A DNA stretch of 64,000 nucleotides, taken from positions 3,406,405 to 3,470,404 of the forward strand of contig NC_134891.1 in assembly GCF_041734735.1 (NCBI RefSeq), written 5' to 3'. Below, piece by piece: positions 11,453-22,646 of the stretch (position 1 is the stretch's first letter; each line of letters starts with the position of its first letter). Origin of the DNA: Babylonia areolata (taxonomy: Eukaryota; Mollusca; Gastropoda; Neogastropoda; Buccinidae). The notes below the pieces were generated by a model. The model searched no databases. It saw nothing but the letters and a program-made list of their open reading frames with translations, and was not told where the DNA came from. The translations under genes and the position numbers were made by a program.

Positions 11453-12724
11453 ACGGCAACTACACGATGGGATGCTGGCCCGAGTCCAAGACAACGGAGC
11501 GACTTCAGAACCATTCCCTGTCTTCAACGGAGTCAAGCAAGGGTGTGTTCTTGCCCCCCACCCTGTTCAGTCTCATGTTTTCAGCCATGCTGACAGATGC
11601 CTTCAGAGACGCTGACGTAGGCATTGGCATCAGGTCACCACACAGATGGCTCACTATTCAACCTCAGGAGGCTTGAAGCAAAAACCAAGGTGAGGACAGA
11701 CACTGTCAACGACTTCCTGTTTGCTGATGACTGCGCTCTCAACGCTGCCTCCGAAGCTGACATTCAACACAGCGTCGACAAGTTGACTGCTGCCTGTGAC
11801 AACTTTGGCCTCACAATCAGCACAAAGAAGACTGAGGTGATGCACCAGCCAGCTCCAGGAAAGCCTTACGCTGAACCAAACATCTTCATCAACGGGCAAC
11901 GACTGAACGCGGTGGACAAGTTCACATACCTGGGCAGTACACTCTCTCGCACAGTTGTCATCGACGACGAGTTGAATGCCAGACTCGCCAAAGCCAGCGC
12001 TGCCTTCGGCAGACTCCATAAGAATGTTTGGAACAGGAGAGTTATCACCCTGGAGACGAAGCTCAAAGTATACAAGGCCATAGTTCTCACCACACTGCTC
12101 TATGGATGTGAATCATGGACGGTCTACAAACGCCACGCCAAAAAGCTGAACCACTTCCACACCACCAGCCTCAGAAAACTTCTCGGCATAAAGTTGCAGG
12201 AGAAGATCCCTGACACAGAGGTGCTCACTCGTACAAACTTTCCCAGCATCTACACCATCTTGATGCAGGCCCAGCTGCGCTGGGCAGGTCATGTAGTTCG
12301 CATGCCAGACCACCGGCTCCCTAAGAAACTGCTGTACAGCGAACTCCAACATGGCAAGCGCTCCCATGGAGGCCAAAAGAAGCGCTTCAAAGACACTCTG
12401 AAAGCTTCTTTGAAGGCCTTCAGCATCAGCCACGACACATGGGAACTGAATGCAATGGACAGACCAAAGTGGCGTTCAGCTGTCCACAAAGGCGCCAAAT
12501 CCTGTGAGGCCAACAGAATCGCTGAGGCAGAGCAACGCAGACAGGCCAGGAAAAGCAGTGCCAGCAAGTCCCCGACAGCCGCCACCATCCCCTGCCCACA
12601 CTGCGTCAGAACCTTCCGGGCGCGGATTGGCCTGACCAGTCATCTGCGCACCCACAGAGCCCAACCCACCCACCCCCCAGGATGACTAGATGGTCTTCGT
12701 CGATCCCGACGGACGAACCACCAT
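11453..12724 (+). mobile_element. LINE reverse transcriptase, 3' fragment with C2H2 finger
   Basis: This 5'-truncated LINE retains the second half of its reverse transcriptase. FPVFNGVKQGCVLAPTLF lies at about 11510-11565; after one frame change near 11635 the frame stays open to the stop at about 12685. The catalytic FADD box is at about 11720-11732, followed by KFTYLGSTLSR, TTLLYGCESWT and QLRWAGHVVRMPDHRLP. The C-terminus has a C2H2-like finger, CPHCVRTFRARIGLTSHLRT. The 5' edge lies just beyond an AC/CT microsatellite and the 3' end, GGACGAACCAC, meets a GT array. Copies of this 3' end occur at 20103 and 24090, and a relative at 29713. The clade was not determined. Confidence 0.88.
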
Positions 12725-12743
12725 GTGTGTAGAGGGGTGAGAT

Positions 12744-12750
<7 letters not shown>
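12725..12750 (-). repeat. Inverted repeat, right arm
   Basis: Exact reverse complement of 11001-11026, starting directly after the LINE 3' end and running into a GT microsatellite. Confidence 0.9.
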
Positions 12751-12787
<37 letters not shown>

Positions 12788-12950
12788 GGGTGAGTTCGTG
12801 TGTCTGTGTCTGTGTGTGTTTTAAGGTTTATACGTGAAACAGCCTCTGATAGATACAAACAGTCCCATATGATGTGGAACTTCAGTTCAGCAGTATTTAT
12901 TATCAACTCCAGCTGTGCTGACAATAAACAAAATGTGAAATGATAAGGTT

Positions 12951-12991
<41 letters not shown>

Positions 12992-13318
12992 ACGAAGATG
13001 ATTGAGGAAAGTCATCATGATGGTTTAATAACAAGGCAACCTAACTGACAGTTTTATTTACACATGATGACAGAAGCATCATGATTTGAAAAAAAACAAC
13101 AACAACAAAAAGCCACCAAAAACGAATGAAGACGTCCGTATCACTGTGTAGACTGTCATTATGAAATTTTTACACACGCCTACAGTGATGCCTAACAAAC
13201 ATTATACAGGCTATATGGTGTACGATTATGTGATATTTCATTCATGAACCATGAGGGACAAGTTTTTGTAAAGGATCAGAGAGAGACACAGAGAGAGGGA
13301 ATTGATTTTCCACCTGAT
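12751..13318. other. Non-coding with GT and AC microsatellites
   Basis: A GT tract (about 12745-12782) and an AC tract (about 12953-12987) flank about 170 bp of unique sequence. Nothing is recognised from 12990 to 13318. Confidence 0.5.
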
Positions 13319-13525
13319 TTAACCTTTTCACTGCCAAACTTGCATTTATGCAGCAGCTAGGTAGAGGACCCATGTCACTGAAGGGTGATCAGATCATGGG
13401 TCTGTTATCCATGAACCTGCTGCTCGGTGGTAGGATAGGCCATATTGTCTACACATCGCAGGGGGAATCCCCAGCTATTATTAGACACCATATTTTCAGT
13501 GTTTGTAGCACAAGGGAAAGCTCAG
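13319..13525 (-). mobile_element. MITE-2 (piggyBac-like), one end degraded
   Basis: It begins TTAACCTTTTCACTGCCAAA and follows the reverse complement of the intact copy at 50601-50848 for about 200 bp. It diverges before the second terminal repeat, so only one end is intact. Confidence 0.75.
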
Positions 13526-13536
13526 TTAACACGTTA

Positions 13537-13805
13537 AAAGTCCCATACCCTTCTACAACCATCAGGACAGTGAACTTATACCCACAGTGTCTAGGGCTCG
13601 GCATAGCAAGGCGGGGCCCAATCCTCTCCTCCCGCTGTTCTAATCTTCCACATCCGAAGTCAGGTCCCCATTCACACCCGAGTGGAGTGAGAGAAATCGG
13701 AGTAAAGTGCTTTCCCACAACACCATGCCGAAACGTGGCCTCGAACCCCCACCACTGATGAACACTGGATCACAGTAAGTCCAACGCCTAACCAATTCGC
13801 CTCCA
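13537..13805 (-). mobile_element. SINE-F, tRNA-derived
   Basis: The minus strand starts with a tRNA-like head, GGCGAATTGGTTAGGCGTTG (box A), then GGGGGTTCGAGGCC (box B). The body includes GGGAAAGCACTTTACTCCG and GCCGAGCCCTAGACAC. It ends against the MITE-2 copy. Single copy in this window. Confidence 0.65.
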
Positions 13806-13850
13806 TTTACCCACAGAACGACTGAAGCGTTCCAGCTAGACTTGCATTTA

Positions 13851-13896
<46 letters not shown>

Positions 13897-13944
13897 CTTG
13901 CTTCCCAAACCCTGCAACTCTCACACCACCCCTCACATGGTGCT

Positions 13945-14750
13945 TTACTTTGGGTCAAACAATCCGTGCAGTGACTTTCGCCACGTTCACTTTGGATCAA
14001 ACAATATATGTAACATGACGTGACGTGCAGTATCGTAACATGACCTTTACTTTGGGTCAAACGATCTGTACAGTGGCGTAATGGCACCTTTACTTTGAGT
14101 CAAACAATCTCTTTAGTGACGTAACGTCATCTTTACTTTAAGTTAAACAATCTGAACAGACGTAACGTCACCTTTTCTTTGGGTCAAACAATCTGTGTAG
14201 TGACTTAGCGTCACCTTTACTTGGGGTAAAACAGTCTGTGATGTGACGTAACACCGCTTTTACTTTGGGTATAAGAATCCGTGCAGTGACTTAACGTCAC
14301 CTTTACTTTGGGTCAAGCAATCTGTGCATTGACGTAACGCCACTTTTACTTTGGGTCAAACAGTCTGTGGAGTGACGTAACACTGCTTTTACTTTGGGTC
14401 AAACAATCTGTGCAGTGACGTAACGCCACTTTTACTTTGGGTCAAACAATCTGTGCAGTGACGAAACGCCACTTTTACTTTGGGTCAAACAATCTGTGCA
14501 GTGACGTAACGCCACTTCTACTTTGGGTCAAACAATCTGTGCATTGACGTAACCTCCCTTTGGGTCAAACAATCTGTGGAGTGACGTGAAACCACCATTA
14601 CTTTGGGTCAAACAATCTATGCAGTGACGTAACATGACCTTCAGTTTGGGTCAAACAAATTGTGCAGTGACGTAAACTCACTTCGGGTCAAACAATCTAT
14701 GGAGTGACGTGAAACCACCATTACTTTGGGTAAAACAATCCGTGCACCTT
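13945..14750. repeat. 43-bp minisatellite with GTGACGTAAC motif
   Basis: About nineteen degenerate units of ACTTTGGGTCAAACAATCTG plus TGCAGTGACGTAACGCCAC, spaced 43 bp in the best-preserved middle. Exact GTGACGTAAC occurs at 14116, 14243, 14372, 14415, 14501 and 14623, and near-matches in most other units. The array ends about 200 bp beyond the GPCR stop codon, on its 3' side. Confidence 0.92.
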
Positions 14751-14805
14751 TATTTTTGTTCTAAGTGCATTTAACAATACAGTTAATATGAAAAAGATAC
14801 AGGTA

Positions 14806-14842
<37 letters not shown>

Positions 14843-14954
14843 AAGTTAAGATACAAAACAAAGGTCCGAAGTGTGCAAAAGTTCGGAAATCATTGGACTT
14901 ACGTCGGTAATGCGGGATTTCAAACAAGTCTCGCTCTCTCTGTCTCCCCAATAT

Positions 14955-16163
14955 TCAAATCACGTCCCTACGGCAGGTCAGCAGTTTCCCCAGCTGCTTT
15001 CTGAAGTAGGGGTTGCCCAGACCGTACACCAAAGGGTTGGCGGCATTGGCGATCAGGTAGGACCGAGCGCAGATCAACGCGAAGGCATGAGTGGCCGTTT
15101 CCCAGTGCCGCCACGGTCTTTCCACCTCCAACCCGGCCGCTCGCTCATACAGGACGACGCCAAAGTACGGCCAGTAACTCAGAATGAAGATGAACGTGAC
15201 CATGAAGAAGACCAGAGTTGTCAGCCTTGCCTTGTTTCCGGTCATGGTCAGCTGGAAGGAAGCCGTGGACAGGCGGTCGGTGGACCTGGTGACGGAACGA
15301 GTCTGGCTCGTCTGCCCGCTGAGGCTGAGTGCTGATTCGTGGTCTCTGGGAGAACTGGGGCTTGCAGGTTGAATGCTCTCACCATCAGCAGCGACAGTGT
15401 CCAAAGTGATCACACCCGTTGCTGTCGGCTTTCCAGGTTTTCCCCCATCAGTCTTCTGTTGTGAGAACTCCAGTGCATCCGGGTTCTGATCCGGGCAGGA
15501 CATCGCGCTGTCTTGCCGTGCCGAGTCTGAATTCCTGTTCTTTCTGCAGCAAAGCTTCAGCAGGATAGTGCTGTAGATTCCGAATAGAAGGATCAAGAGA
15601 ATGACAATAACAGTGAGCATATACATTGTATACACCTTCCTCCAGACTTTGTAGTCACTGTGGACAAGATAACGATATGACATGGGACATGCAAAGTGAC
15701 CGTCCTTAAGAGTGCCGTTGGGACCAGCTTCTGAGACGTTAGGGAGCAAATGACTCAAGCCATCTCCTGACCCATAAATGACGAGACTCGGACAACACAC
15801 GATGAAGGCCACACAGAAAGACACAGCGCTGGCTGTTTTAGCGCCACGAACAGTGCTCACAGACCGGGCGAGCCTTTTCACGAGGGTTTTCAGGGCGTGA
15901 CAGATGCCTGGGTCTGGGTCCTCCATGTTGTCTGGGTCTGTCTTGGTGACCTTGACGTAGCGGCTGGCAGCGATGGCCAGCAGAACGAAAGCCGAGGCCA
16001 GGTTGAGGTGGCCGGTGAGGAAGAAGGACAGTCGGCAGTAGACCAGCATGGCAGGCTTCGTCAGCAGGCACGGGGGATCCGGAAAGAGGGAGATGACGTC
16101 ACGTGGGGAGGACGCCAGAGTGCAAACGAGGTCAAGGGCAGCCAGGACCATGATGTAGATCTG

Positions 16164-16227
<64 letters not shown>

Positions 16228-16367
16228 GTAAAATGGGACAAGCACAGAATCACCACAAAAAAACAAATCAAGAAAAACAAAAGGAAAATAAAACGAAAAA
16301 ATAAAATGAGAGGGAGGGAAAAAAACCGGACTTTATCAAACTGTTTGATAAAGAAAAAGAGCAAATA

Positions 16368-16420
<53 letters not shown>

Positions 16421-16726
16421 CCGAAAAAAAAGAAGGAAAATAAATAAAACTATAATTATGCTTCATGGAGGTTTTCCACTTTTGTTGTTTGTTTGCTACT
16501 TTTCCTTTCGTAGTATGTGACTTGCATATACAAACAAACAGAGCACCAAAAAAAAAAAAAAAGGACAAAAAATTGAAACAAAATAACTGACTTTTGTATC
16601 ATTTGTGGTGTGCCATCGCCAGCGGAAGACGATCAGAACCAGTGTGTTGCCGATGACAGCCACTATGAAGTTGACGATGACGAAAATGACGGCCGGCAAG
16701 CTGACGTCAATAAACGACGTCATCAT
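14955..16726 (-). CDS. Rhodopsin-family (class A) GPCR, orphan
   Basis: A seven-helix plasma-membrane receptor. Exon 1 (16726-16592) encodes helix 1 with GNTLV (Asn27). Exon 2 (16160-14955) encodes residues 46-446 and joins in phase 0 (donor GTCAGT, acceptor GTTCAG). Visible features: helix 2 LAALDL (Asp55); Cys87 and a partner in FACPMS for the extracellular disulfide; SRY in place of DRY (111-113); NVS and NGT glycosylation sites in loop 2; a long third intracellular loop of about 130 residues rich in Ser/Thr; helix 6 SYWPYF; and NPLVY (420-424). The helices and motifs support an active fold, but the ligand cannot be assigned. The ATG pair at 16726/16723 leaves only about ten residues before helix 1. 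A CCTCCAG acceptor at 16759 would instead allow an upstream first exon outside the recognised sequence. Confidence 0.85.
16165..16225. repeat. (AC)30 microsatellite at the GPCR 3' splice site
   Basis: Read on the gene strand this is a (GT)n run ending four bases before the exon 2 boundary, where a pyrimidine tract would normally be. Confidence 0.95.
16369..16419. repeat. (TG)25 microsatellite in the GPCR intron
   Basis: On the gene strand this is (CA)n, complementary to the (GT)n tract at 16165-16225. Between them lies the small perfect hairpin TATCAAA-CTG-TTTGATA (16335-16351). Confidence 0.93.
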
Positions 16727-16759
16727 GATGGGTGTTGGCAGGCCTGGTGATGACGTCAC

Positions 16760-16997
16760 TGGAGGTATTGGTACACAAATGAATGAATAAACAAATGAAT
16801 GAATAGATAAAATTAAACACATAAATAAACGAATGAAATTAAAAACATTTATTTTTCGCTGTTGAAAGTAGGGTGTAATTACCTGTTTCTGCTGGAGAGA
16901 GAGCTTTTATTTTATTTTGTTCTTCTTATATCAGTCCTTGGTAATTGTGTGACATTAGTAATATTTGTATGAGTAGAGCATTTCTCTACCTGTCTAT

Positions 16998-17052
<55 letters not shown>

Positions 17053-17061
17053 TGTGTGTTT

Positions 17062-17119
<58 letters not shown>

Positions 17120-17434
17120 CAAGAAACTCATGTGGTCCGGAAATTCATTAATTTCCGCAGACGTCAAGGAAATAATTGTGTCTTGCCTGTTATCGCGACC
17201 CGACATGTGGTACGGCTGAAATTGTATTTCCTTGATGATAGACAGACAGAGAGAGATCTTTTTGCTCTGTTCAAACAGATATTGAGTGATGTTTTAGATA
17301 GATAGGTAGACAGATAGGCAGACATATTTTTGTTCTGTTCAGACATATATTGAGTTATGTTTTAGATAGGTAGGTAGACATATAGGTAGACATATTTTTG
17401 TTCTGTTCAGACATACATTGAGCAATGTATTGGA
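16760..17434. other. Upstream GPCR flank: GT microsatellite and 73-bp tandem repeat
   Basis: A GT run of about 100 bp with TTTGT interruptions lies at 17000-17103, then GA repeats. At about 17250-17430 three tandem units of about 73 bp share TTTTTGTTCTGTTCAGACAT. No upstream GPCR exon could be picked out. Confidence 0.6.
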
Positions 17435-17734
17435 AGATAGACTGCACTGGATAAACAGCAACAAGCTAATGGCAAACAGTGAAAAAACTGCAGGAACTGA
17501 ATTAGACTTGGTGAGCTATCTCGTGGCGGGCGAGCGGTCAGGCTTTTTCTTAGCTCTCTGCACGCCGATTTTTCTCTTCTTTTTTTTTCGACTTTGAAAA
17601 ATTTTGCTTCACCGTCTGCAATAGGACAAGATTTCGACTTCACTCCGCTGCTCGTTTTCCACTGCTTCATTTGATATTACCACAGCCTATCACCGTCATG
17701 TCGTCAGTGAAGCCGGTGTTTGTAAAGCAGAGAG

Positions 17735-18116
17735 ACGGGCGCAATAGCCGAGTGGTTAAAGCGTTGGACTTTCAATCTGACGGTCCCGGGTTCGAATCAC
17801 GGTGACGGCGCCTGGTGGGTAAAGGGGTGGAGATTTTTACGATCTCCCAGGTCAACTTATGTGCTGACCTGCTTAGTGCCTGAACCCCCTTCGTGTGTAT
17901 ATGCAAGCAGAAGATCAAATACGCACGTTAAAGATCCTGTAATCCATGTCAGCGTTCGGTGGGTTATGGAAACAAGAACATACCCAGCATGCACACCCCC
18001 GAAAGCGGAGTATGGCTGCCTACATGGCGGGGTAAAAACGGTCATACAGGTAAAAGCCAACTCGTGTGCATACGAGTGAACGTGGGAGCTGCAGCCCACG
18101 AACGAAGAAGAAGAAG
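17735..18116 (+). mobile_element. SINE-A, full length, inside LINE ORF1
   Basis: tRNA-derived head with box B GGGTTCGAATC, family body and (GAA)n tail. An 11-bp target duplication, AAAGCAGAGAG, lies at 17724-17734 and 18117-18127. Insertion came after codon 12 of the LINE ORF1. Confidence 0.95.
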
Positions 18117-18332
18117 AAAGCAGAGAGGCATTCCTAACGCGGAGTCCAGTGTTCCAGCTGTGCCTGGCTGCGGAGAGGTCTAGTGGACAAGGAACCATCG
18201 TCGGGGCCCAGTCAATCCGTGGGCTGTGGAGAATTTATCCGGCAACACAAAAGGCAAGAGCGGCTCTCCTCATGAAAGGTACGAGAATGCGAAGTGTGTG
18301 TGTCCGCCTATGTGACACCAACCCCTTCAATT

Positions 18333-18559
18333 TTAACTCACTCAGTACGGCCAGTCCTCTCTTCTCCTCTTCACAGACCCGTCGGATGTCCAGTGGGTGT
18401 CTCAGTGACCCAACCTTTAGCTTCCGTCGTCAGAATTGTGGTATTCTTTGTCAACATTCACCTCTTCAGTATAAGAGCCTTCCGCTTGCAATATTTGGAT
18501 GGTGGTAATTGAAACGCTGTTAACGACGTCTCTTTCGCCGTTCGTATGGAGAGAGTTAA
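18333..18559 (-). mobile_element. MITE-1 copy 1 (TTAA-flanked), inside LINE ORF1
   Basis: About 227 bp bounded by TTAA at each end. The terminal repeats are imperfect: CTCTCTCCATACGAACGGC at one end and CTCACTCAGTACGGCC at the other. It is in reverse orientation to copy 2, about 290 bp away in the same host element. Confidence 0.92.
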
Positions 18560-18844
18560 AAGACGACACAGGAGAAGAGAAAACCATCAACCAAACTATG
18601 GATTGACGATATCCCCACATCAGTCGGCGATTCAGAAATCGAACACTGTCTGTCAAAACTGGGGTGCGAGCTGCGCTCCGTCATCAAAACAGAAAGAGCT
18701 CGGGACTCAGACCACAAACTCACCCGCTTCCTGACGGGTCGAAGATTTGTGTTCATTACGGTCCCAAAGGAACCACTGGAAAAAAAACAAAAAACTACCA
18801 AGGTCAGTCTGTTCACCGCTAAGCTCTACCATAAGGAGCAGAAG

Positions 18845-19076
18845 TTAACTCTTTCCATACGAACGGCGAAAGAGACGACGTTAACAGCGTTTCACCCCAA
18901 TTACCATCATCAAAATATTGCAAGCGGAAGGCTCTTATACTGAAGAGGTGAATGTTGACAAAGAATACCACAATTCTGACGACGGAAGCTAAAGGTTGGG
19001 TCATTCAGACACCCACTGGACATCCGAGGGGTCTGTGTAGAGGAGAAGAGAGGACTGGCCGTACTGAGTGAGTTAA
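18845..19076 (+). mobile_element. MITE-1 copy 2, inside LINE ORF1
   Basis: Bounded by TTAA. The host reading frame runs in from KEQK and resumes as NKPPPVCSVC after the element, with one TTAA being the original target. This gives direct support for a TTAA target duplication. Confidence 0.93.
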
Positions 19077-19650
19077 ACAAGCCCCCTCCAGTTTGTTCTG
19101 TCTGCCTTGAGTCTGGTCACCATCGCTCTTCCTGCACCAAAGCAGTGATGTGCAGAACCTGCAGACAGCCAGGCCACAAGAGCGGTGACCCCTCCTGCAC
19201 CTGTCTCCACCGCACTCTCAGACCAGTCTGTCAAACATCCTGCCTCAGGACAGCCAGCAAGGCACCTCGGCCACCCAAGGAACCCAGGAAAAGCCAGGGA
19301 AGAAAGAAAAAAAGGATTCCCCAAAATCGACCCTCCGGATCCACCACCAACAGAGGACGACCCCCCTCTCACCAGACCACCCTGAGCCACGTGCTTGATG
19401 CCGGCCACCCCCTCAGCAGGTCAGAAACCCCCAAACGTCGGCGTTCTGGAGAAGAGAGCCCCACAGCGGCAGCTGGTAAGCAGGCGAGACATGGGAAGGA
19501 CAGACGGGCCGACCCTGATCGCCAGCAAGCAGATGACCAAGTGCAGTCCATAGGGTGACATCTCTCTCCCTCCCGCACCCCCCCCCTTCCTCCCCCCACG
19601 TTTGTTCCCCTTTACAATGACCTCGGCCTCGACCACGGACTACGATCATG

Positions 19651-20102
19651 AATTGTATTCAAATGCATTGTTTGCTGTTAAATAGCTGCTTTAGTATTGT
19701 CCTTGTATGTTTATGATTTAAAAAGAATAACATGAAAAGGAAATCCTTGACAATCGAAGCAATAATATCAAGAAAAGTCATTTGCAGTGTGAGTGCGAGA
19801 AGCCCAGTAAGCCAGTGCCACACAACTCACCATGCCTTAATGTTTTAGTCTGGCCATCTGAACGGGGGGAAAAAAAAGTATTCCTAAAAGCAAAACTTTT
19901 CCAACATGCTATGCCTCTTAGTGACCAAATATTACATTCACAATCACTACTACCACAGCCATTCTCATATTCATCATCATCGTCGGCGTCGTCGTCGTCG
20001 TCATCATCATCACTATCACACCATGCAGAATACAGCATCATCTATCATCTCCAATAAGACAAATTCGTGTCTGATGTAAAGTACATATGACAGTCATCCA
20101 GT
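19651..20102. other. Non-coding; short ATC/GTC repeat
   Basis: A compound (ATC)n/(GTC)n tract lies at about 19973-20010. Nothing else is recognised. Confidence 0.5.
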
Positions 20103-20428
20103 GTGGTTCGTCCGTCGGGATCGACGAGGACCATCTAGTCATCCTGGGGGTGGGTGGGTTGGGCTCTGTGGGTGCGCAGATGACTGGTCAGGCCAATCCG
20201 CGCCCGGAAGGTTCTGACGCAGTGTGAACAGGGGATGGTGGCGGCTGTCGGGGACTTGCTGGCACTGCTTTTCCTGGCCTGTCTGCGTTGCTTTGCTGCA
20301 GCGATTCTGTTGGCCTCACAGGATTTGGCGCCTTTGTGGACAGCTGAACACCACTTTGGTCTGTCCATTGCATTCAGCTCCCATGTGTCGTGGCTGATGT
20401 TGAAGGCCTTCAGAGAAGCTTTCAGAGT
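20103..20428 (-). mobile_element. LINE 3' end, same family as 11453-12724
   Basis: A 5'-truncated copy covers the last 100 or so codons, including DTWELNAMDRPKW and the C2H2 finger CSHCVRTFRARIGLTSHLRT, and ends GGACGAACCACAC. It is very close to the copies at 12.4 kb and 24.1 kb. A target duplication was not clear. Confidence 0.9.
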
Positions 20429-20587
20429 GAAATACATGGAAGACATAATATGCCTAAAAGCTAACTTAAGTAAATGTCGCATGCAATGATCACGGTCATA
20501 CACATGCAGTAAGAACAGAGGATGGGCATATAATATAACATGATCAAACATGGACATATTCTTCACAGCAAGCTACTCAGCAGTACT

Positions 20588-20819
20588 TTAACTCTCTCCA
20601 TACGAACGGCGAAAGAGACGACGTTAACAGCGTTTCACCACAATTACCATCATCAAAATATTGCAAGCGGAAGGCTCTTATACTGAAGAGGTGAATGTTG
20701 ACAAAGAATACCACAATTCTGACGACGGAAGCTAAAGGTTGGGTCATTCAGACACCCACTGGACATCCGAGGGGTCTGTGTAGAGGAGAAGAGAGGACTG
20801 GCCGTACTGAGTGGGTTAA
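20588..20819 (+). mobile_element. MITE-1 copy 3
   Basis: 232 bp bounded by TTAA, nearly identical to copy 2 over its whole length. Confidence 0.93.
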
Positions 20820-20866
20820 ATTGATACATTATCATTATTATCGCAAAACAGGAGTATGTTTTCTTG

Positions 20867-20932
<66 letters not shown>

Positions 20933-21534
20933 CACACTCGGGATAAATGGTCTCTAAATGAATGTAAAAAAAGATAAACAAAAATGCCCCCAAACCTATA
21001 CATGTGTAAGTACTTCCATCACATGACATCGCAACGTCGGCATTATATGTTCGCAGCATTGCGAACAGCACACACACTGAAGAAGTAAGGCCTACTTCAC
21101 CAGACAGTCTTTCTCCCAGCAGACAGCTGATAATGGATGCCACACACCATTTGTTATCTGTGTATATGTCTGTCCATCCATCCAGCCATCCACCCACCCA
21201 TCCATCTATTTACCTATCTACATCACACACCATCTATCTATCTATTTATCTATCTACATCGCATTACATAGAATGCATATAGAGACATAGACAGACACAG
21301 ACAAATACAGACACATAGATAGATAGATAGATAGATAAACACACGTCACACACCATCACAAGATCGACATTACATTCACAACGTATATCAAAACTGACTT
21401 AATTCAAACAGGGCCTACCTTCCAAACTTCGCCTCACGGTCTCCCACTATCCAAGCGGACCAGTGGACGTAGATAATTAATAATTGCTCGCTTGTTGCTG
21501 GCAATATACACCACTGCTTGTGAATCAAACAACG

Positions 21535-21570
<36 letters not shown>

Positions 21571-21933
21571 GGTGGTCACTAGGGATTACTCATTTTCATT
21601 GTCAACGGTTTCCTGTAAACAGGACAAGCGTGACCTGTCGAATTCCCTGTCGTGCTCTCTAAAACAGTGTCCGGGCTTTGTGACAAGAATAAGGTCGGTG
21701 AGGGAACCACCATCACTACCACTACATCATTGTGATGATGATGATGATGATGATGATGATTGTTGTTTTGTTTTGTTTTGTTTTGTTCGCATTCCTCTCC
21801 ATCCTCAGAGGGTGTATTTTCCATGCTGGTTAGTTTCAATGACTAGTGTTGCTGTTTTTTGTTTTTGTTTGTGTTTTGTTTGTTTGTTTTGTGTGTGCTT
21901 TTTTCCTTCTTTTTTTTTTATTTTCCTCTGTTG

Positions 21934-21965
<32 letters not shown>

Positions 21966-22045
21966 GAAGACAGACAGACAGACACACACACACACACCCT
22001 CTCCGTCTTATGTCATCAGTTACGCTTTCTTTCTCTCTCTCTTTC

Positions 22046-22081
<36 letters not shown>

Positions 22082-22298
22082 CTGTGCGTGCGTGTGTGTG
22101 TGTGTGTGTGGCTGTCTGTCTTTCTTCGTGTGTGTGTGTGTGTGTGAGTTGGGCGTATGCAGAGACTGAATCCTTTCGCCAGCTGCTGGCGGACTTGGCG
22201 CTGCAGACCGGAATGATCATCTGACAGCAGGACCTGGGGAATGATGAGGGAGAAAGAGGATGAATCCTTTTTTTCTGAAAAACGCGCAAATATGGACG

Positions 22299-22331
<33 letters not shown>

Positions 22332-22346
22332 TCTGTTTGTCTGTCT

Positions 22347-22387
<41 letters not shown>

Positions 22388-22542
22388 TGTGTGTGTGTGT
22401 GTGTGTTGTGAGTAATGAGCGAAAGCATAGACTGAATGACAGAAGAGAACGGGAAGCATTACCAAAGGACACAGTTACATTGTGAGATAGATCAGTGCCT
22501 CAAAACGGAAGCAAGGACTTGACTGAGAGGCAGTTTCGCAGC
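20820..22542. other. Microsatellite-rich, no gene
   Basis: AC tracts lie at 20870-20930, 21537-21566 and 21940-21965; (TATC)n/(GATA)n at about 21185-21335; (GAT)n at about 21735-21760; (GTTTT)n at about 21765-21790; and GT tracts at 22050-22140 and 22300-22410. Long frames made of Val-Cys or Thr-His repeats are artefacts. Confidence 0.7.
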
Positions 22543-22597
22543 TTTTTGACTCACTTGTGTAAAACAAAGTGAGTCTATGTTTTAACCCGGTGTTCGG

Positions 22598-22646
<49 letters not shown>

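Larger units (their letters stand above)
17435..19650 (+). mobile_element. LINE 5' region and ORF1, with three insertions
   Basis: An ORF1 of zinc-knuckle type starts at ATG 17698 (MSSVKPVFVKQR) and ends at a stop at 19555-19557. Parts in order: N-terminus; a segment with GAQSIRGLWRIYPATQKARA (about 18207-18265); an RRM-like segment, LWIDDIPTSVGDSEIEHCLS then LTRFLTGRRFVFITVP (about 18597-18770); zinc knuckles CSVCLESGHHRSSC and CRTCRQPGHKSGDPSC (about 19096-19200); and a basic tail. It is interrupted by SINE-A (17735-18116) and two MITE-1 copies (18333-18559, 18845-19076). One frame change lies near 18580. No ORF2 follows: homology-poor sequence begins after about 19650. About 17435-17697 is presumed 5' UTR. 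Clade not assigned. Confidence 0.75.

Noticed and set aside
13945-14750. CRISPR-like regularity of the 43-bp and 41-bp arrays
   Set aside because: The units are contiguous tandem repeats with no unique spacers, in a eukaryotic sequence.
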